Source of the DNA: Phocaeicola_A sp045647865
Lineage (GTDB): Bacteria; Bacteroidota; Bacteroidia; Bacteroidales; Bacteroidaceae
NCBI GenBank assembly: GCA_045647865.1
Contig: JAZRMW010000027.1
Span: forward strand, 1-64,000
Direction: 5' to 3'
DNA length: 64,000 bases
Below the pieces are notes generated by a model. It saw only the letters and a program-made list of their open reading frames with translations, ran no database searches and was not told where the DNA came from. Position 1 is the first letter of the stretch. Each line of letters starts with the position of its first letter. Positions 1 to 8,941 of this stretch are shown here, in pieces. The translations under genes were made by a program, and so were the position numbers.

Positions 1-236
1 TTGGTAATTTCGCAACCGTTACCTTTCAAAGACTCGTGATTTCCCCAAAAGCCAGGAGGAAAAGGATTGTCACCAGCCTTCCAGTCAACGTACCGTCCAA
101 GAATAACGGCAGGGGCACTCTTGCGTTCCCATTGCGTATAGCTGGTGGTCTCATTCGTCGGTTGGCAACTCAGCACCGTTGCCATCAGTGCAAGGGCGCA
201 AATGGATAATAAGGTCTTTTTTATGTTCACTTTCAT
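1..236 (-). CDS. Lipoprotein, N-terminal part only (gene runs off the left edge)
   Basis: The first 78 codons of a leftward gene are present. They begin MKVNIKKTLLSICALALM and reach a lipobox ending in LSC near residue 24, so the product should be exported and lipid-anchored. The mature part opens with a polar linker (PTNETTS) and then a segment containing RYVDWKAGDNPFPPGFWGN. I do not recognise the family from this fragment. The start ATG (complement 234-236) follows a good -7 box at 304-311 with about 60 bp between, which supports both the gene and this start. Confidence 0.7.
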   Translation of the reverse strand, partial: MKVNIKKTLLSICALALMATVLSCQPTNETTSYTQWERKSAPAVILGRYVDWKAGDNPFPPGFWGNHESLKGNGCEIT

Positions 237-303
237 AATTTGTTATTTTATCATTAATTGAATTTATGTATCTTATATATGGCTTGTGTGGCTTTATGGG
301 GTA

Positions 304-311
304 CAAAAGTA
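304..311 (-). promoter_or_regulatory. Bacteroidota-type promoter, -7 box, for the lipoprotein gene
   Basis: On the minus strand this reads TACTTTTG, matching TAnnTTTG. A TTTG -33 box lies at 332-335 (minus) with a 20-bp spacer. It is the only such pair ahead of the gene starting at 236. Confidence 0.6.
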
Positions 312-421
312 TGATTTTATCTGTTTCCCACCAAATAAATGAGTTTACAAATGGTTTACATTTGCTTCTGAATTAGCATGAAAGCAAGGAAACTGTAAAT
401 ATTGTCACAAGTCAACGATAA

Positions 422-517
422 CTAAAAATAAAATTTAACCCTGTCAACCCAGACTAAAAATAAAGTTTAACTCAGTCAACCACAGCTATAAATAAGGTGG
501 AATGTAGTCAACGGAAA
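422..517. repeat. Three imperfect direct repeats of 32 bp
   Basis: Units begin at 422, 454 and 486, each opening CTA(A/T)AAATAA and carrying GTCAAC near the end. The first two are nearly identical; the third has diverged. The stretch 237-965 contains no convincing gene: it holds this array, the 22-bp array at 562-649, and from 650 to about 900 nothing recognisable before the tRNA promoter. Confidence 0.7.
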
Positions 518-561
518 TCGTTAACATACATTGACCGTTTGCTTCGCTTGTTTGGCCAAGA

Positions 562-649
562 GTTTGACCACGCACAGTCAAAAGTTTGTCTGTGCGTAGT
601 CAAAGAATTGACCGTGCGTGGTCAACACATTGACTGTGCGCAGTAAAAA
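562..649. repeat. 22-bp-period tandem array A (4 palindromic units)
   Basis: Units start at 562, 584, 606 and 628. Each is an imperfect palindrome of the form TTGAC-YRTGCGYRG-TCAA. The first unit has its core in the opposite orientation (CACGCACAG) to the others (CTGTGCG, CCGTGCG, CTGTGCG). There are no spacers, so this is a tandem array and not a CRISPR. The same 22-bp period with other unit sequences recurs at 17293, 26401, 26650 and 27218. Confidence 0.75.
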
Positions 650-922
650 AGTGGTTGAAGCAAGGGGAGGGTCGAGGTGTTGTAAAGCACATGCTTCAGG
701 TTGGTAATTCCGCATTGTAATTGTCTATGTGAGTATACAGATTGGAACCGACTCCTTTTTTCGTGTGACAGAAGTTTTTTAGATGGAAATGTTGTTGGAG
801 TTCTTGGCGTAAAATACTCTTTGATGGTGTTAAAATTACGTCTAAAGCGGTTGAAAGAAGAAAATCTATACTTTTCTTTCATTTTTTTTGCTCCAAATGT
901 TGCACGATTCAAAATTTAGCAT

Positions 923-930
923 TACTTTTG
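923..930 (+). promoter_or_regulatory. Promoter -7 box for the tRNA-Asn pair
   Basis: TACTTTTG followed by CACC; TTG at 900-902 is in the -33 position with a 20-bp spacer. The first tRNA starts 36 bp downstream. Confidence 0.6.
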
Positions 931-965
931 CACCGCATTTCGGAAATAATAAGTACGGAATCACT

Positions 966-1039
966 GCTTCAGTAGCTCAGTTGGTTAGAGCACATGACTG
1001 TTAATCATGGGGTCGTTGGTTCAAGCCCATCCTGAAGCG
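966..1039 (+). tRNA. tRNA-Asn (GTT), copy 1
   Basis: A 74-nt cloverleaf: acceptor stem GCTTCAG/CTGAAGC with discriminator G, D-arm GCTC/GAGC, anticodon arm CATGA-CTGTTAA-TCATG with anticodon GTT, and T-arm GTTGG-TTCAAGC-CCATC. The T-stem has one U-U mismatch, shared with the second copy. The 3' CCA is not encoded. Confidence 0.95.
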
Positions 1040-1080
1040 CAAAAATTAAAAGCGTTCTCATTTTAAAGGTTAAATTTTAT

Positions 1081-1154
1081 GCTTCAGTAGCTCAGTTGGT
1101 TAGAGCACATGACTGTTAATCATGGGGTCGTTGGTTCAAGCCCATCCTGAAGCG
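1081..1154 (+). tRNA. tRNA-Asn (GTT), copy 2
   Basis: Identical to the copy at 966-1039 over all 74 nt and separated from it by 41 bp, so it is a recent or homogenised tandem duplication, probably transcribed with the first copy. Anticodon GTT is at the same relative place. CCA is not encoded. Confidence 0.95.
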
Positions 1155-1302
1155 CAGAGAAGGATGTATCGTGAGATATGTCCTTTTTTGTTTGACTTTT
1201 ATTGTGAGGAAAACGTTGAAAGTTTAATGATTGAGGTTCAAAGAAATGAAACAGGATTTTGAACCTTGCACTTTAAACCTTGAACCCCAAAAGTTGAAAC
1301 AG

Positions 1303-1914
1303 ATGTTATTACCTTATTTGAATAAAGATCTGGTGGAAGCCGGTTGTGATGAAGCTGGCCGAGGTTGTTTGGCCGGAGCAGTTTATGCGGCGGCTGTAAT
1401 CTTGCCCAAGGATTTTCAGAATGATATGCTGAATGATTCGAAGCAGTTGACCGAACGGCAACGCTATGCTCTGCGCGAAGTGATAGAGCGCGAGGCTGTT
1501 GCCTGGGCTGTGGGAGTGGTCTTGCCGGAAGAGATAGATAAAATTAATATCCTGAATGCTTCTATCTTGGCTATGCATCGTGCGGTGGATGGGTTGAAGG
1601 TTCGTCCGGAGGCATTGATTATTGATGGAAACCGTTTTAAACCTTATCAGAATTTGCCACACACTACGGTGGTAAAGGGAGATGGGAAATATCTTTCTAT
1701 AGCTGCGGCTTCCATCTTGGCAAAGACGTATCGCGACGATTATATGAACAAGTTGCATGAAGAGTATCCCTGCTATGATTGGAAAGGGAATAAAGGTTAT
1801 CCTACAAAAAAACACCGTGAAGGCATTCGCCTGCACGGTACTACTCCCTATCATCGCATGAGTTTCAATTTGCTGGGTGACGGGCAATTGAAACTTTTCC
1901 CAGAAAATGACTAA
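1303..1914 (+). CDS. rnhB: Ribonuclease HII
   Basis: Removes RNA from RNA-DNA hybrids and initiates removal of single misincorporated ribonucleotides in the cytoplasm. Visible motifs are DEAGRGCLAGAV near residue 16, which carries the first two acidic metal ligands, then IIDGNRF and the family signature KGDGKYLSIAAASILAKT. The frame is open back to 1231, but those 24 codons are low-complexity sequence rich in TTGAACCTT-like words and have no family resemblance, so I place the start at MLLPYLN, giving about 203 residues, the usual size. It is a single gene converging on ispF. Confidence 0.93.
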   Translation: MLLPYLNKDLVEAGCDEAGRGCLAGAVYAAAVILPKDFQNDMLNDSKQLTERQRYALREVIEREAVAWAVGVVLPEEIDKINILNASILAMHRAVDGLKVRPEALIIDGNRFKPYQNLPHTTVVKGDGKYLSIAAASILAKTYRDDYMNKLHEEYPCYDWKGNKGYPTKKHREGIRLHGTTPYHRMSFNLLGDGQLKLFPEND

Positions 1915-1966
1915 TTGGTTTATTGGTCTAACAGATTATATTCATGTCATTAAAGACCAATGGACA

Positions 1967-2446
1967 CTAATCAGCGATAATCAATACAGTTGCGTAAGCT
2001 GAGATTCCCTCCTCGCGGCCTGTGAATCCAAGCTTTTCGGTGGTGGTGGCTTTCACGGAGACATCTTCGGTGTCAATGCCCATCACATGAGCTAATGTTT
2101 CACAGATATGTGGAATATGTGCTTTCAGTTTGGGGCGTTCGGCACATACGGTAGCATCAATATTACTTACTCTATAACCTTTCGTGGCTATCAAGTCAAT
2201 AGTACGGGCGAGCAATATTTTGCTGTCTATATTCTTGTATTCGCCGGCATTATCGGGGAAATGATAGCCGATATCGCGCATGTTGGCAGCACCCAATAGT
2301 GCATCGCAGATGGCATGAATCAACACATCTGCATCGGAATGACCGAGTAAACCCAATTCATGCTCCAGGCGTACTCCGCCTAACCACAATTCACGGCCTT
2401 CGACCAATTTGTGGACGTCAAAGCCAAAACCTACTCTGATTTTCAT
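1967..2446 (-). CDS. ispF: 2-C-methyl-D-erythritol 2,4-cyclodiphosphate synthase
   Basis: Cyclises CDP-methylerythritol 2-phosphate in the non-mevalonate isoprenoid pathway. At 159 residues it is standard length. The metal-binding motif GFDVHKL has Asp10 and His12; GHSDADVLIHA and a C-terminal KATTTEKLGFTGR segment follow, all typical. It is the last gene of the leftward run rex-FAH-porU-porV-ispF. The gap to porV is about 100 bp, so it may be read from the same transcript. Confidence 0.96.
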   Translation of the reverse strand: MKIRVGFGFDVHKLVEGRELWLGGVRLEHELGLLGHSDADVLIHAICDALLGAANMRDIGYHFPDNAGEYKNIDSKILLARTIDLIATKGYRVSNIDATVCAERPKLKAHIPHICETLAHVMGIDTEDVSVKATTTEKLGFTGREEGISAYATVLIIAD

Positions 2447-2545
2447 AAGTTTATTGTGTTAATATACCATTTACTAATATGCCGGTGTGTCAATGGCTAT
2501 GCGTATTTTGCACATTGGCATATTTTATCTTTGCACATTCATATC

Positions 2546-3724
2546 TTATCTTCCAAAAATATCGCGCAGACCGTCCATGTCAAAGGACAAAGAGAAACGC
2601 AATGTCTGGTCAAGGGGGTTGGTTTGTGCTACGGATATGACATAAGATGCATCCAATGAGAATACATTCATCTTGAAACCGGCACCTACGGTGTAGTACT
2701 TGCGGTTTCCTTTGTAAGGATCTTCGTGGTGGTATCCGGCACGTATGGCAAATTGGTTATTGTACATATATTCAAGTCCGACACTCCATTGGATTTCCTT
2801 TAATTCTTCTTCCAAGCCGCCGGGAGCATCGCCGAAAGATTTGAATATGCCGGTGATGGGTGATTGGTCATAGTAGTCCTTCTGGAGTCGATCCTGATAA
2901 TCGCTGTCATCCTCATCTTCCATTTGCATCGGTACAGTGGGTACCATCAACTTGTTGAGGTCCGCATTGAAAGAGAGTGTGTTGTATTCGTCAATGGGGA
3001 CGAGTAGTGATGCTCCGATGCCAAGATTGGTGGGGAGGAAGACACTGGTACTTCCTTCATCATATGAAATTTTACTACCGATGTTAGAAGCATTCAATCC
3101 GAAGCCGAGCATACATTCGCGTTGGCCTAACATGATATAGTTGTTGTAATAGAATGCAATGTCTGCAGCAAAGGCTGATCCGGGAGCTGTTCCGTCATCC
3201 ATGTGGGTGGACATGTCGGAATAGATGAAACGTAGGGCAACGGCTGCCGAGAATGTTTCGGACAACATACGTGAATAGGCAACATCTAAAGCCATTTCAT
3301 ACGGATTGATGGCATCAATGGCATTACCGGTTTCATCGTAATCAAGAGGAACTTCACCCAACGAGAAATAGCGGAGCGAACCACTAAGTGCTGAATAGTC
3401 TCCGATTCGGTAAAATCCTGAAAGGTAGGCCAAATCAATGTCATTGACCAACTGGCGGAGCCAAGGCGTATAGGAAAGTCCGACTCCGGCACGGGAAATG
3501 TTGAACGGATATTTGGCTGGATTCCAATGTTGTGAGTAAACGTCTGCATCGGTTGCAACTCCGACATCTCCCATACCACCTCCTCGTGAGTCGGGGGCAA
3601 TAGAGAGTGACGAAACTCCCGTTTGTACAGGGTTGAATTGATTCTTGGATCCCCAATCGTCTGCCTGTATGGCTTGTGTTGAGCATAGCAGAACAGAAAT
3701 GGCTATTGCGATGATTTTTTTCAT
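2546..3724 (-). CDS. porV: Type IX secretion outer-membrane protein PorV (LptO)
   Basis: A 392-residue protein with a signal peptide ending AIQA, then the family-typical start of the mature region with SSLSIAPDSRGGGMGDVG and SQHWNPAKYPF. The rest alternates short beta-strand-like hydrophobic stretches, as expected of a FadL-like 14-stranded barrel, and ends in DMDGLRDIFGR. In species with type IX secretion, PorV carries cargo from the translocon to the PorU sortase. It lies directly downstream of porU with a 47-bp gap, the arrangement expected for partners. Family assignment is good; whether it works in secretion here depends on genes outside the window. Confidence 0.88.
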   Translation of the reverse strand: MKKIIAIAISVLLCSTQAIQADDWGSKNQFNPVQTGVSSLSIAPDSRGGGMGDVGVATDADVYSQHWNPAKYPFNISRAGVGLSYTPWLRQLVNDIDLAYLSGFYRIGDYSALSGSLRYFSLGEVPLDYDETGNAIDAINPYEMALDVAYSRMLSETFSAAVALRFIYSDMSTHMDDGTAPGSAFAADIAFYYNNYIMLGQRECMLGFGLNASNIGSKISYDEGSTSVFLPTNLGIGASLLVPIDEYNTLSFNADLNKLMVPTVPMQMEDEDDSDYQDRLQKDYYDQSPITGIFKSFGDAPGGLEEELKEIQWSVGLEYMYNNQFAIRAGYHHEDPYKGNRKYYTVGAGFKMNVFSLDASYVISVAQTNPLDQTLRFSLSFDMDGLRDIFGR

Positions 3725-3771
3725 ATTTCAATCTTGTTTTGTGTATCTATTACAACTTTATTCATTTCGTT

Positions 3772-6700
3772 TTATTGTCTTGTTACGATTATTTTTCGGG
3801 CTTTTGTACTCTCGCCTCCACCTTCTGCAGATGAGATGGTAGCCCGATAGAGATAGACACCAGTGCCAACTGGTTGGCCACTGTTTGTGTTCAGGTTCCA
3901 AGGAATACGGTGTTCGAATCCTGTCGATACAGAACTATCAGAGTGTGTCCATAGAATGCGTCCTGCAAAATCGAAAACCTCTATTTTGACAGAGAGGTTG
4001 CTCATTGGACGGTCGTGGGTGACAATGAAAGTTGTAGCTGTATGTGCCGGACTTTCGGTGCACCAAACGTTGGTCAATGCCGGGCGTAAGCCTTTGACTA
4101 CTTCAAAGGTGGCATGTACCGTTGATGAGTTGTTCAGAATGTCCCACGCGCGTACCATAATAGTATGTATGCCGGGTTCCAATGGTGGAAGGCTGTAGGT
4201 CAATGCACCAAGTGTATAGTCTCCTGGCTCGGATTGATAATAACTGTTTAATACGTAGGTTTTTTGTGGGTCATTGTCAATGATGGCAATGAGATCGTGT
4301 CCGATTCCGTTTCCTGTAGTGTTGATTCCGTCTTCATCGTGCAGGGCAACCATTAATAAGGGTGTTTCGTTCACCTTATCGCCCGAAACAAAATCAGTGG
4401 TGTTCAGGAATAAGGCTATTTGAGGACCTATAGAATCGTTTTGCAGATTGTCAACTGTTCCATCCAGATAGAATTCGGTATAAGAGCCTTGCGCCTCGTT
4501 ACGGAGATTGTCCAATGCATAGAAGTTGATATTGCCGTTTTCGGGTGAGTAATTGACATCTAAAGGAACGGGGAATGTGAACGTGAATTCTCCAGCCCGC
4601 ACGGAGTCACTGCCTGTATAGACTTCTTGTGAATAATTCCAGAATTCATAGACAAAATCTGCCTCCGGATCATTACCGTTGCATACGACCTTTTGTTTAC
4701 TTCCATAGATGGAAGGATATACAAGTCCATTGAATGTGTTTATTCGTTCACCTTGTTGGTTGACAATCTCACCTTTCAGTGTTACTTGACTACCTGTTTT
4801 GAATTGTTTGATTCCGTTGTCTGCTGGTTCTCCGTTTATTTCTGTAATCTTCACTTGGTATTGGTCGGGCGTTTTAAGTTTCAGGGCAGGGTCTCCGATG
4901 AGTACATAGTGAAGATTGTTTTCGGTATTGCTGTATAAAGTCGTTTCGTTTTTGGCTTGTCGCAGGGCCTCTCCCAATGTATGCCCGTTGGTAAACAGTT
5001 GTTTACAGAAATTCTTATGCATCGCGTTACTTTCTGATCCATAGGTCGAACGGGTAGCTCCAAGGAATGCGATGGCTCCTGCATTTTTATTCAATAAAGC
5101 AGTTTCACCCATGTTGTCTTCTGGTAGGTCTATTGGAGAAGTGTCACAGGCGGCCGTTATCCATAGCGGCAGGCGTGGTGAGGAGAGGGCTTCCATTTCT
5201 TTGGTTCCCCAAGCCAGTTCATGTGACAGCTCGTCTGCGCGACCGTGTCCCGTGTAGTACATCATCAATGCACCTTCGGCTGATAGTTCACGGATGCGTT
5301 GGGTTACTCCCGGATATCGGCGACCGGTAGATCCGTTTTCACACTTGAATGCATCCCAATAAATCTTTTCGATAACCAAATTAGGATTTGACTCTTGTAT
5401 TCGTTCCACAATTTTGTCAGCCTCTTCCATGTGGCGGTTGTTATCTCCGTCGTCACCCATGATGCAAACTTTGTTTTTCCAAGCACCGGCCTCGCGGTTG
5501 AACATGTAGTTCTCAATTTTGTCCACAATAGTGGTTGCTTGTTCCAAAGAACGCACTGTCAGGCGTCCTACTGCAGCATCGGATTTGGCTTTGGTCCAAG
5601 TGGTGCCCTCATCATCGTCTAATAGACAAAAATACTCTTCCATGATGTATGAGCGTGTTTCACTGCTTGATAGTTCTGATTGGAAACAGGGCAGGAAGTC
5701 ATCGGGGTTGTTTCGTCTCCATTCGGTGGTAATCATGCGGTTATCGGCTGCACAGTCTGCAAAGAGAAGCAGATATTTAGGTAGCTCCTTGTCAGATTGA
5801 GCACGGTCGTAGAACATTTTCATGAACCGACGGATAGCTGTTGCATCTGGAGTGCCCGATGAAAATTCATTGTAAATCTGATCGGCACGTACTACGGTAA
5901 CGTGTAAAGAATCATGTTGACGGTGCAGTTCTGCCAACCGTTGTGCCTGACTGATCCATTTGGCTGAAGTTGGAACAACGATAACCATGTCAGTCTTTTC
6001 TATACCGTGTAGATTTTGATTGGCTATTGCTCCAACATATTCTACACTTGGAAAGTTATTTGATGCAGCATCCAATACAACATATTCGTCCGTAAGAGTC
6101 GCTTTGTCGTTGACTTTGTATGCCGTTCCTTCCAGTGTGCCCTTGATTTCTGTATAGGCATATCCTTGGGCTTTGTTATCGGAAATCTTCCACACAATTG
6201 TAGAGGCATTGGCATTATCTATGGAGAACGTCTTCTGTCCGGAACTGTTTGCCCGAAAGATGGTAGAAGTTCCGCGTAATGCTAATTTGCGGGTGAAATT
6301 CAGTGTGATATAGTCCAAATGTCCGGAGCCGGTACCGGAATGTGTAAGCTTCACTTTGGTGTTCTCAGATAATTTACCACTACAGTCAAGCGTGCCGCTG
6401 ATTGTCAGGAAAGCCGTGTAGCTTGAAAGATTGGAAGAGTTCCTCAGAGTTCCAACTTGTTTGTCATTTATGGTTGTTGTGATGGCTGCATTGCCAGCAC
6501 CTTCGCCGAATGCCAATCTCAGTTTGGCATTTTCTTCAGGTACAATACCTGGAATCTTAAAAGTGTATTCTTGGGTACGTCCATTATTGAAATCGTATGT
6601 TTCGAAGAATACTCTTCCTCGGTGTAACCAACTGTATTCATCCTTTTCGTGTACAAGGAAATCGGGGTAAGTATCAGTTTTAGTCCCCGTAATGTCACTT

Positions 6701-7503
6701 TCCTGTACAGAAAATGCCAAAGGATTGACCTCTTCCATTTCTGTCAGGAAGTAGTATCCATATGAGGAGTAGGTATTTTGTGAATGGGTGAATCCATCGG
6801 ACGTCCGTTTCCATGAAATGGTTCCATGGGCATAGAAAAGAACATCGTTGTTACGGCGGTATAATGGTACTTCTTTCAAATCATCGATGCAGTCCTGTAT
6901 ATTGCTTTCGGCCATCATTTGTCCACCATGTCCGTACAGGCGTACATGATCCGGATTGCTGAAACCCATGGAATGCAATTCACTGTGCGTTATTCGATGT
7001 ATGCCAGTTTCCTTGATTCTGATTTTTACCCATTTGCCTTGTGCCAGTTTGGATTGTGTCGCGTATCGGTCATCAGTCGTATTTTCTGCTGCTCGGGTGG
7101 CAGGTTTCGGCTTACGGATGACATTGAGTTTTAGCGAAGTGATGCGTTGGTATTTTCCATCGCGGAATACTAAGGGAATCAAGGATGTATGCAATGTCGC
7201 CTTTTTGGCGGATATTCCGATAAAGCTTTCTATTACAGGCCAATCCGGAAGTTGGACATCCAACTTCTTGATTTGCTTGACTTCCGTGCTGGTAATATCT
7301 TCAAATTCAGGAAATTCAATTTTGATTTGGTGCTCGTATTGTTCGTAATTTGCTTCTAAAGGTATATCGTGTGTAAATACTGGAAGAATAGAGTCTATTC
7401 GTAGTTCATTCCAATTGATGTCCAAAAAATCCTGTGCATGTCCCTTGCTACCCCATAAGGATAACCCTATCAGCAAAATCACAGTACGGCAATATTTCAG
7501 CAT
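3772..7503 (-). CDS. porU: Type IX secretion sortase PorU (C25 gingipain-like cysteine peptidase)
   Basis: A 1243-residue exported protein with a signal peptide ending GHAQ. A long beta-rich N-terminal part is followed by the C25 peptidase domain (about residues 480-860). The catalytic dyad is visible as His753 in TGHG and Cys786 in TAACDTS; their 33-residue spacing is the one I recall for P. gingivalis PorU. The C-terminus (GTGVYLYRATI...KIIVTRQ) is a Por-secretion type CTD with its own FDFAGR and GVYLY strands. PorU cleaves the CTD of cargo and attaches the cargo to surface lipopolysaccharide. The gene is 46 bp downstream of the FAH-family gene and immediately upstream of porV. Confidence 0.92.
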   Translation of the reverse strand: MLKYCRTVILLIGLSLWGSKGHAQDFLDINWNELRIDSILPVFTHDIPLEANYEQYEHQIKIEFPEFEDITSTEVKQIKKLDVQLPDWPVIESFIGISAKKATLHTSLIPLVFRDGKYQRITSLKLNVIRKPKPATRAAENTTDDRYATQSKLAQGKWVKIRIKETGIHRITHSELHSMGFSNPDHVRLYGHGGQMMAESNIQDCIDDLKEVPLYRRNNDVLFYAHGTISWKRTSDGFTHSQNTYSSYGYYFLTEMEEVNPLAFSVQESDITGTKTDTYPDFLVHEKDEYSWLHRGRVFFETYDFNNGRTQEYTFKIPGIVPEENAKLRLAFGEGAGNAAITTTINDKQVGTLRNSSNLSSYTAFLTISGTLDCSGKLSENTKVKLTHSGTGSGHLDYITLNFTRKLALRGTSTIFRANSSGQKTFSIDNANASTIVWKISDNKAQGYAYTEIKGTLEGTAYKVNDKATLTDEYVVLDAASNNFPSVEYVGAIANQNLHGIEKTDMVIVVPTSAKWISQAQRLAELHRQHDSLHVTVVRADQIYNEFSSGTPDATAIRRFMKMFYDRAQSDKELPKYLLLFADCAADNRMITTEWRRNNPDDFLPCFQSELSSSETRSYIMEEYFCLLDDDEGTTWTKAKSDAAVGRLTVRSLEQATTIVDKIENYMFNREAGAWKNKVCIMGDDGDNNRHMEEADKIVERIQESNPNLVIEKIYWDAFKCENGSTGRRYPGVTQRIRELSAEGALMMYYTGHGRADELSHELAWGTKEMEALSSPRLPLWITAACDTSPIDLPEDNMGETALLNKNAGAIAFLGATRSTYGSESNAMHKNFCKQLFTNGHTLGEALRQAKNETTLYSNTENNLHYVLIGDPALKLKTPDQYQVKITEINGEPADNGIKQFKTGSQVTLKGEIVNQQGERINTFNGLVYPSIYGSKQKVVCNGNDPEADFVYEFWNYSQEVYTGSDSVRAGEFTFTFPVPLDVNYSPENGNINFYALDNLRNEAQGSYTEFYLDGTVDNLQNDSIGPQIALFLNTTDFVSGDKVNETPLLMVALHDEDGINTTGNGIGHDLIAIIDNDPQKTYVLNSYYQSEPGDYTLGALTYSLPPLEPGIHTIMVRAWDILNNSSTVHATFEVVKGLRPALTNVWCTESPAHTATTFIVTHDRPMSNLSVKIEVFDFAGRILWTHSDSSVSTGFEHRIPWNLNTNSGQPVGTGVYLYRATISSAEGGGESTKARKIIVTRQ

Positions 7504-7549
7504 AGTTCTATATACATATTTGAAATGGGTTTCCCCATCTTGATTTTGA

Positions 7550-8167
7550 TTATCTTACGTGGAAGTCCAGGAGTTTTTCTCCTTCAAGAAACCCTTGTAG
7601 ATGTTGACCAACACTTACAGGCCCTACTCCAACGGGAGTTCCTGTAAACAGCAGGTCGCCAATCTTCAACGTACAGAATTGGCTGACGTAAGCGATGATT
7701 TCATCAACCTTAAACAGCATGTCTGCTGTGTGTCCGCGTTGTACTGTCTGTCCGTCAATGTCCAGATGAAAATGCAGATTCTGTATATCTGGCAATTTCT
7801 CGGTTGGAATAAAGTTGCCTAAAACTGCAGAATCGTCAAATCCTTTACACAGTTCCCAAGGCAGACCTTGCGCACGGAAATCATTTTGTAAATCGCGTGC
7901 GGTAAAGTCTATACCTACTGTTACGGCATCATAGTATCGGTGTGCAAAGCGTGGAGCGATATGCTTACCCAAACGGCAAATGCGTACAACCAATTCTGTC
8001 TCGTAATCAACCCGTTGTGTGAATTCTGGGATGAAGAAAGGTTTTCCGTCTTTCAGTATGGCCGAGTCGGGTTTCATGAAGATGACTGGCTTCTCTGGTT
8101 TTAATAACGTATTGTCAAGTTCTTTATTGTGTTCGGCGTAGTTCATGCCGATAGCGATTATTTTCAT
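7550..8167 (-). CDS. Fumarylacetoacetate hydrolase (FAH) family protein
   Basis: A cytosolic 205-residue protein of the FAH fold. It starts KIIAIGMNYAEHNKEL and has the family segments KPVIFMKP, DYETELVVRI (metal-ligand glutamates) and TGTPVGVGPV. Members act as acylpyruvate hydrolases or oxaloacetate tautomerase/decarboxylases; the sequence alone does not choose between them. Its ATG lies 1 bp after the rex stop codon, so it is translationally close to the redox regulator. That placement fits a housekeeping role in cleaning up keto acids, but this is inference. Confidence 0.9.
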   Translation of the reverse strand: MKIIAIGMNYAEHNKELDNTLLKPEKPVIFMKPDSAILKDGKPFFIPEFTQRVDYETELVVRICRLGKHIAPRFAHRYYDAVTVGIDFTARDLQNDFRAQGLPWELCKGFDDSAVLGNFIPTEKLPDIQNLHFHLDIDGQTVQRGHTADMLFKVDEIIAYVSQFCTLKIGDLLFTGTPVGVGPVSVGQHLQGFLEGEKLLDFHVR

Positions 8168-8168
8168 C

Positions 8169-8816
8169 TTATTTTAAATTTAGTCTGTTGAATATCAATG
8201 CCAGATGTGCATAGAGCGATGTGTTTTGTACCACGATATTTTCAGGTACACAAATTCGGTATGGTGTAAAATTCCATATGGCTCGTATGCCTCCGGATAT
8301 CATCGTGTCCGTTACTTGTTGTGCAATGTTGATGGGTACGGTCAATACACCGATATGTACATCGGTATATTCAAGCATCTTTTTAGGAAATTCTTCTGTG
8401 TGGAATATGGGAATACCGTTGATTTCCTTTCCGATGAGTTGAGGGTTTATGTCGAATGCTGCAGTAATTTGCAGACCGAATTGGCGGAGACCGGAATCTG
8501 CCAACAAGGCACCTCCCAAACTTCCTACACCGAATAAAAATGCGGTGTGTAAACGGGTGAATCCTAAGAATCGTTCCAGAACATCTATCAGCTCATCTAT
8601 CTCGTAACCTACACGCGGCCGGCCGGATACGTTCACAAATGACAAATCTTTGGCTATCTGTGATGCGTCCATGCCTAATTGCTTTGCCAACAAAGTTGAT
8701 GAAGCATGTTGCTCGCCACGCTCTTTCATCAAACGTGCATTGGACAGATACCAAGGTAAGCGACGAAGTGTCGGTTCTGGAACTTTGTCTGTTGTTTTCA
8801 GAGAATGTACACTCAT
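8169..8816 (-). CDS. rex: Redox-sensing transcriptional repressor Rex
   Basis: Senses the NADH/NAD+ ratio and represses fermentation and respiration genes. The N-terminal winged helix (residues about 1-80) carries PEPTLRRLPWYL and LGMDASQIAKDLSFV; the Rossmann domain follows, with GVGSLGGALL binding the dinucleotide and FDINPQLIG after the second strand. I start at MSVHSLKTTDK (215 residues): the 11 codons upstream extend almost to the promoter and do not resemble the family. The gene is divergent from the GH28 gene at 8942, with facing -7 boxes in the 125-bp gap. Confidence 0.94.
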   Translation of the reverse strand: MSVHSLKTTDKVPEPTLRRLPWYLSNARLMKERGEQHASSTLLAKQLGMDASQIAKDLSFVNVSGRPRVGYEIDELIDVLERFLGFTRLHTAFLFGVGSLGGALLADSGLRQFGLQITAAFDINPQLIGKEINGIPIFHTEEFPKKMLEYTDVHIGVLTVPINIAQQVTDTMISGGIRAIWNFTPYRICVPENIVVQNTSLYAHLALIFNRLNLK

Positions 8817-8838
8817 GTTGTATGATTGATTGTAGGCG

Positions 8839-8846
8839 CAAAAATA
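8839..8846 (-). promoter_or_regulatory. Promoter -7 box for the rex-FAH-porU-porV-ispF run
   Basis: Minus strand TATTTTTG followed by CGCC, 22 bp upstream of the chosen rex start. No clear -33 box at standard spacing. Confidence 0.5.
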
Positions 8847-8900
8847 CACTTTTTTTTCAAAATAGCAGGAGAAAAAGTGCTGATAACCTATTTATTTGCT

Positions 8901-8908
8901 TATATTTG
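8901..8908 (+). promoter_or_regulatory. Promoter -7 box for the GH28 gene
   Basis: TATATTTG followed by CG, 33 bp upstream of the ATG at 8942. No convincing -33 box is visible. Confidence 0.5.
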
Positions 8909-8941
8909 CGTCTTATTTAAAACCATTAACATATCATTTGT

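Noticed and set aside
562..649. CRISPR array
   Set aside because: Units abut with no spacers, the unit sequence differs by locus, and no cas genes are in the window.
622..912. Short open frames in the gap before the tRNA genes
   Set aside because: Overlapping frames on both strands with no signal peptide, promoter or recognisable sequence; one begins inside the repeat array.
1231..1302. 24-codon N-terminal extension of RNase HII
   Set aside because: The DNA is made of TTGAAC/ACCTT-like intergenic words and the family starts near MLLPYLN.
1309..1887. 192-codon open frame antisense to rnhB
   Set aside because: Lies entirely opposite the RNase HII gene, whose motifs are unmistakable.
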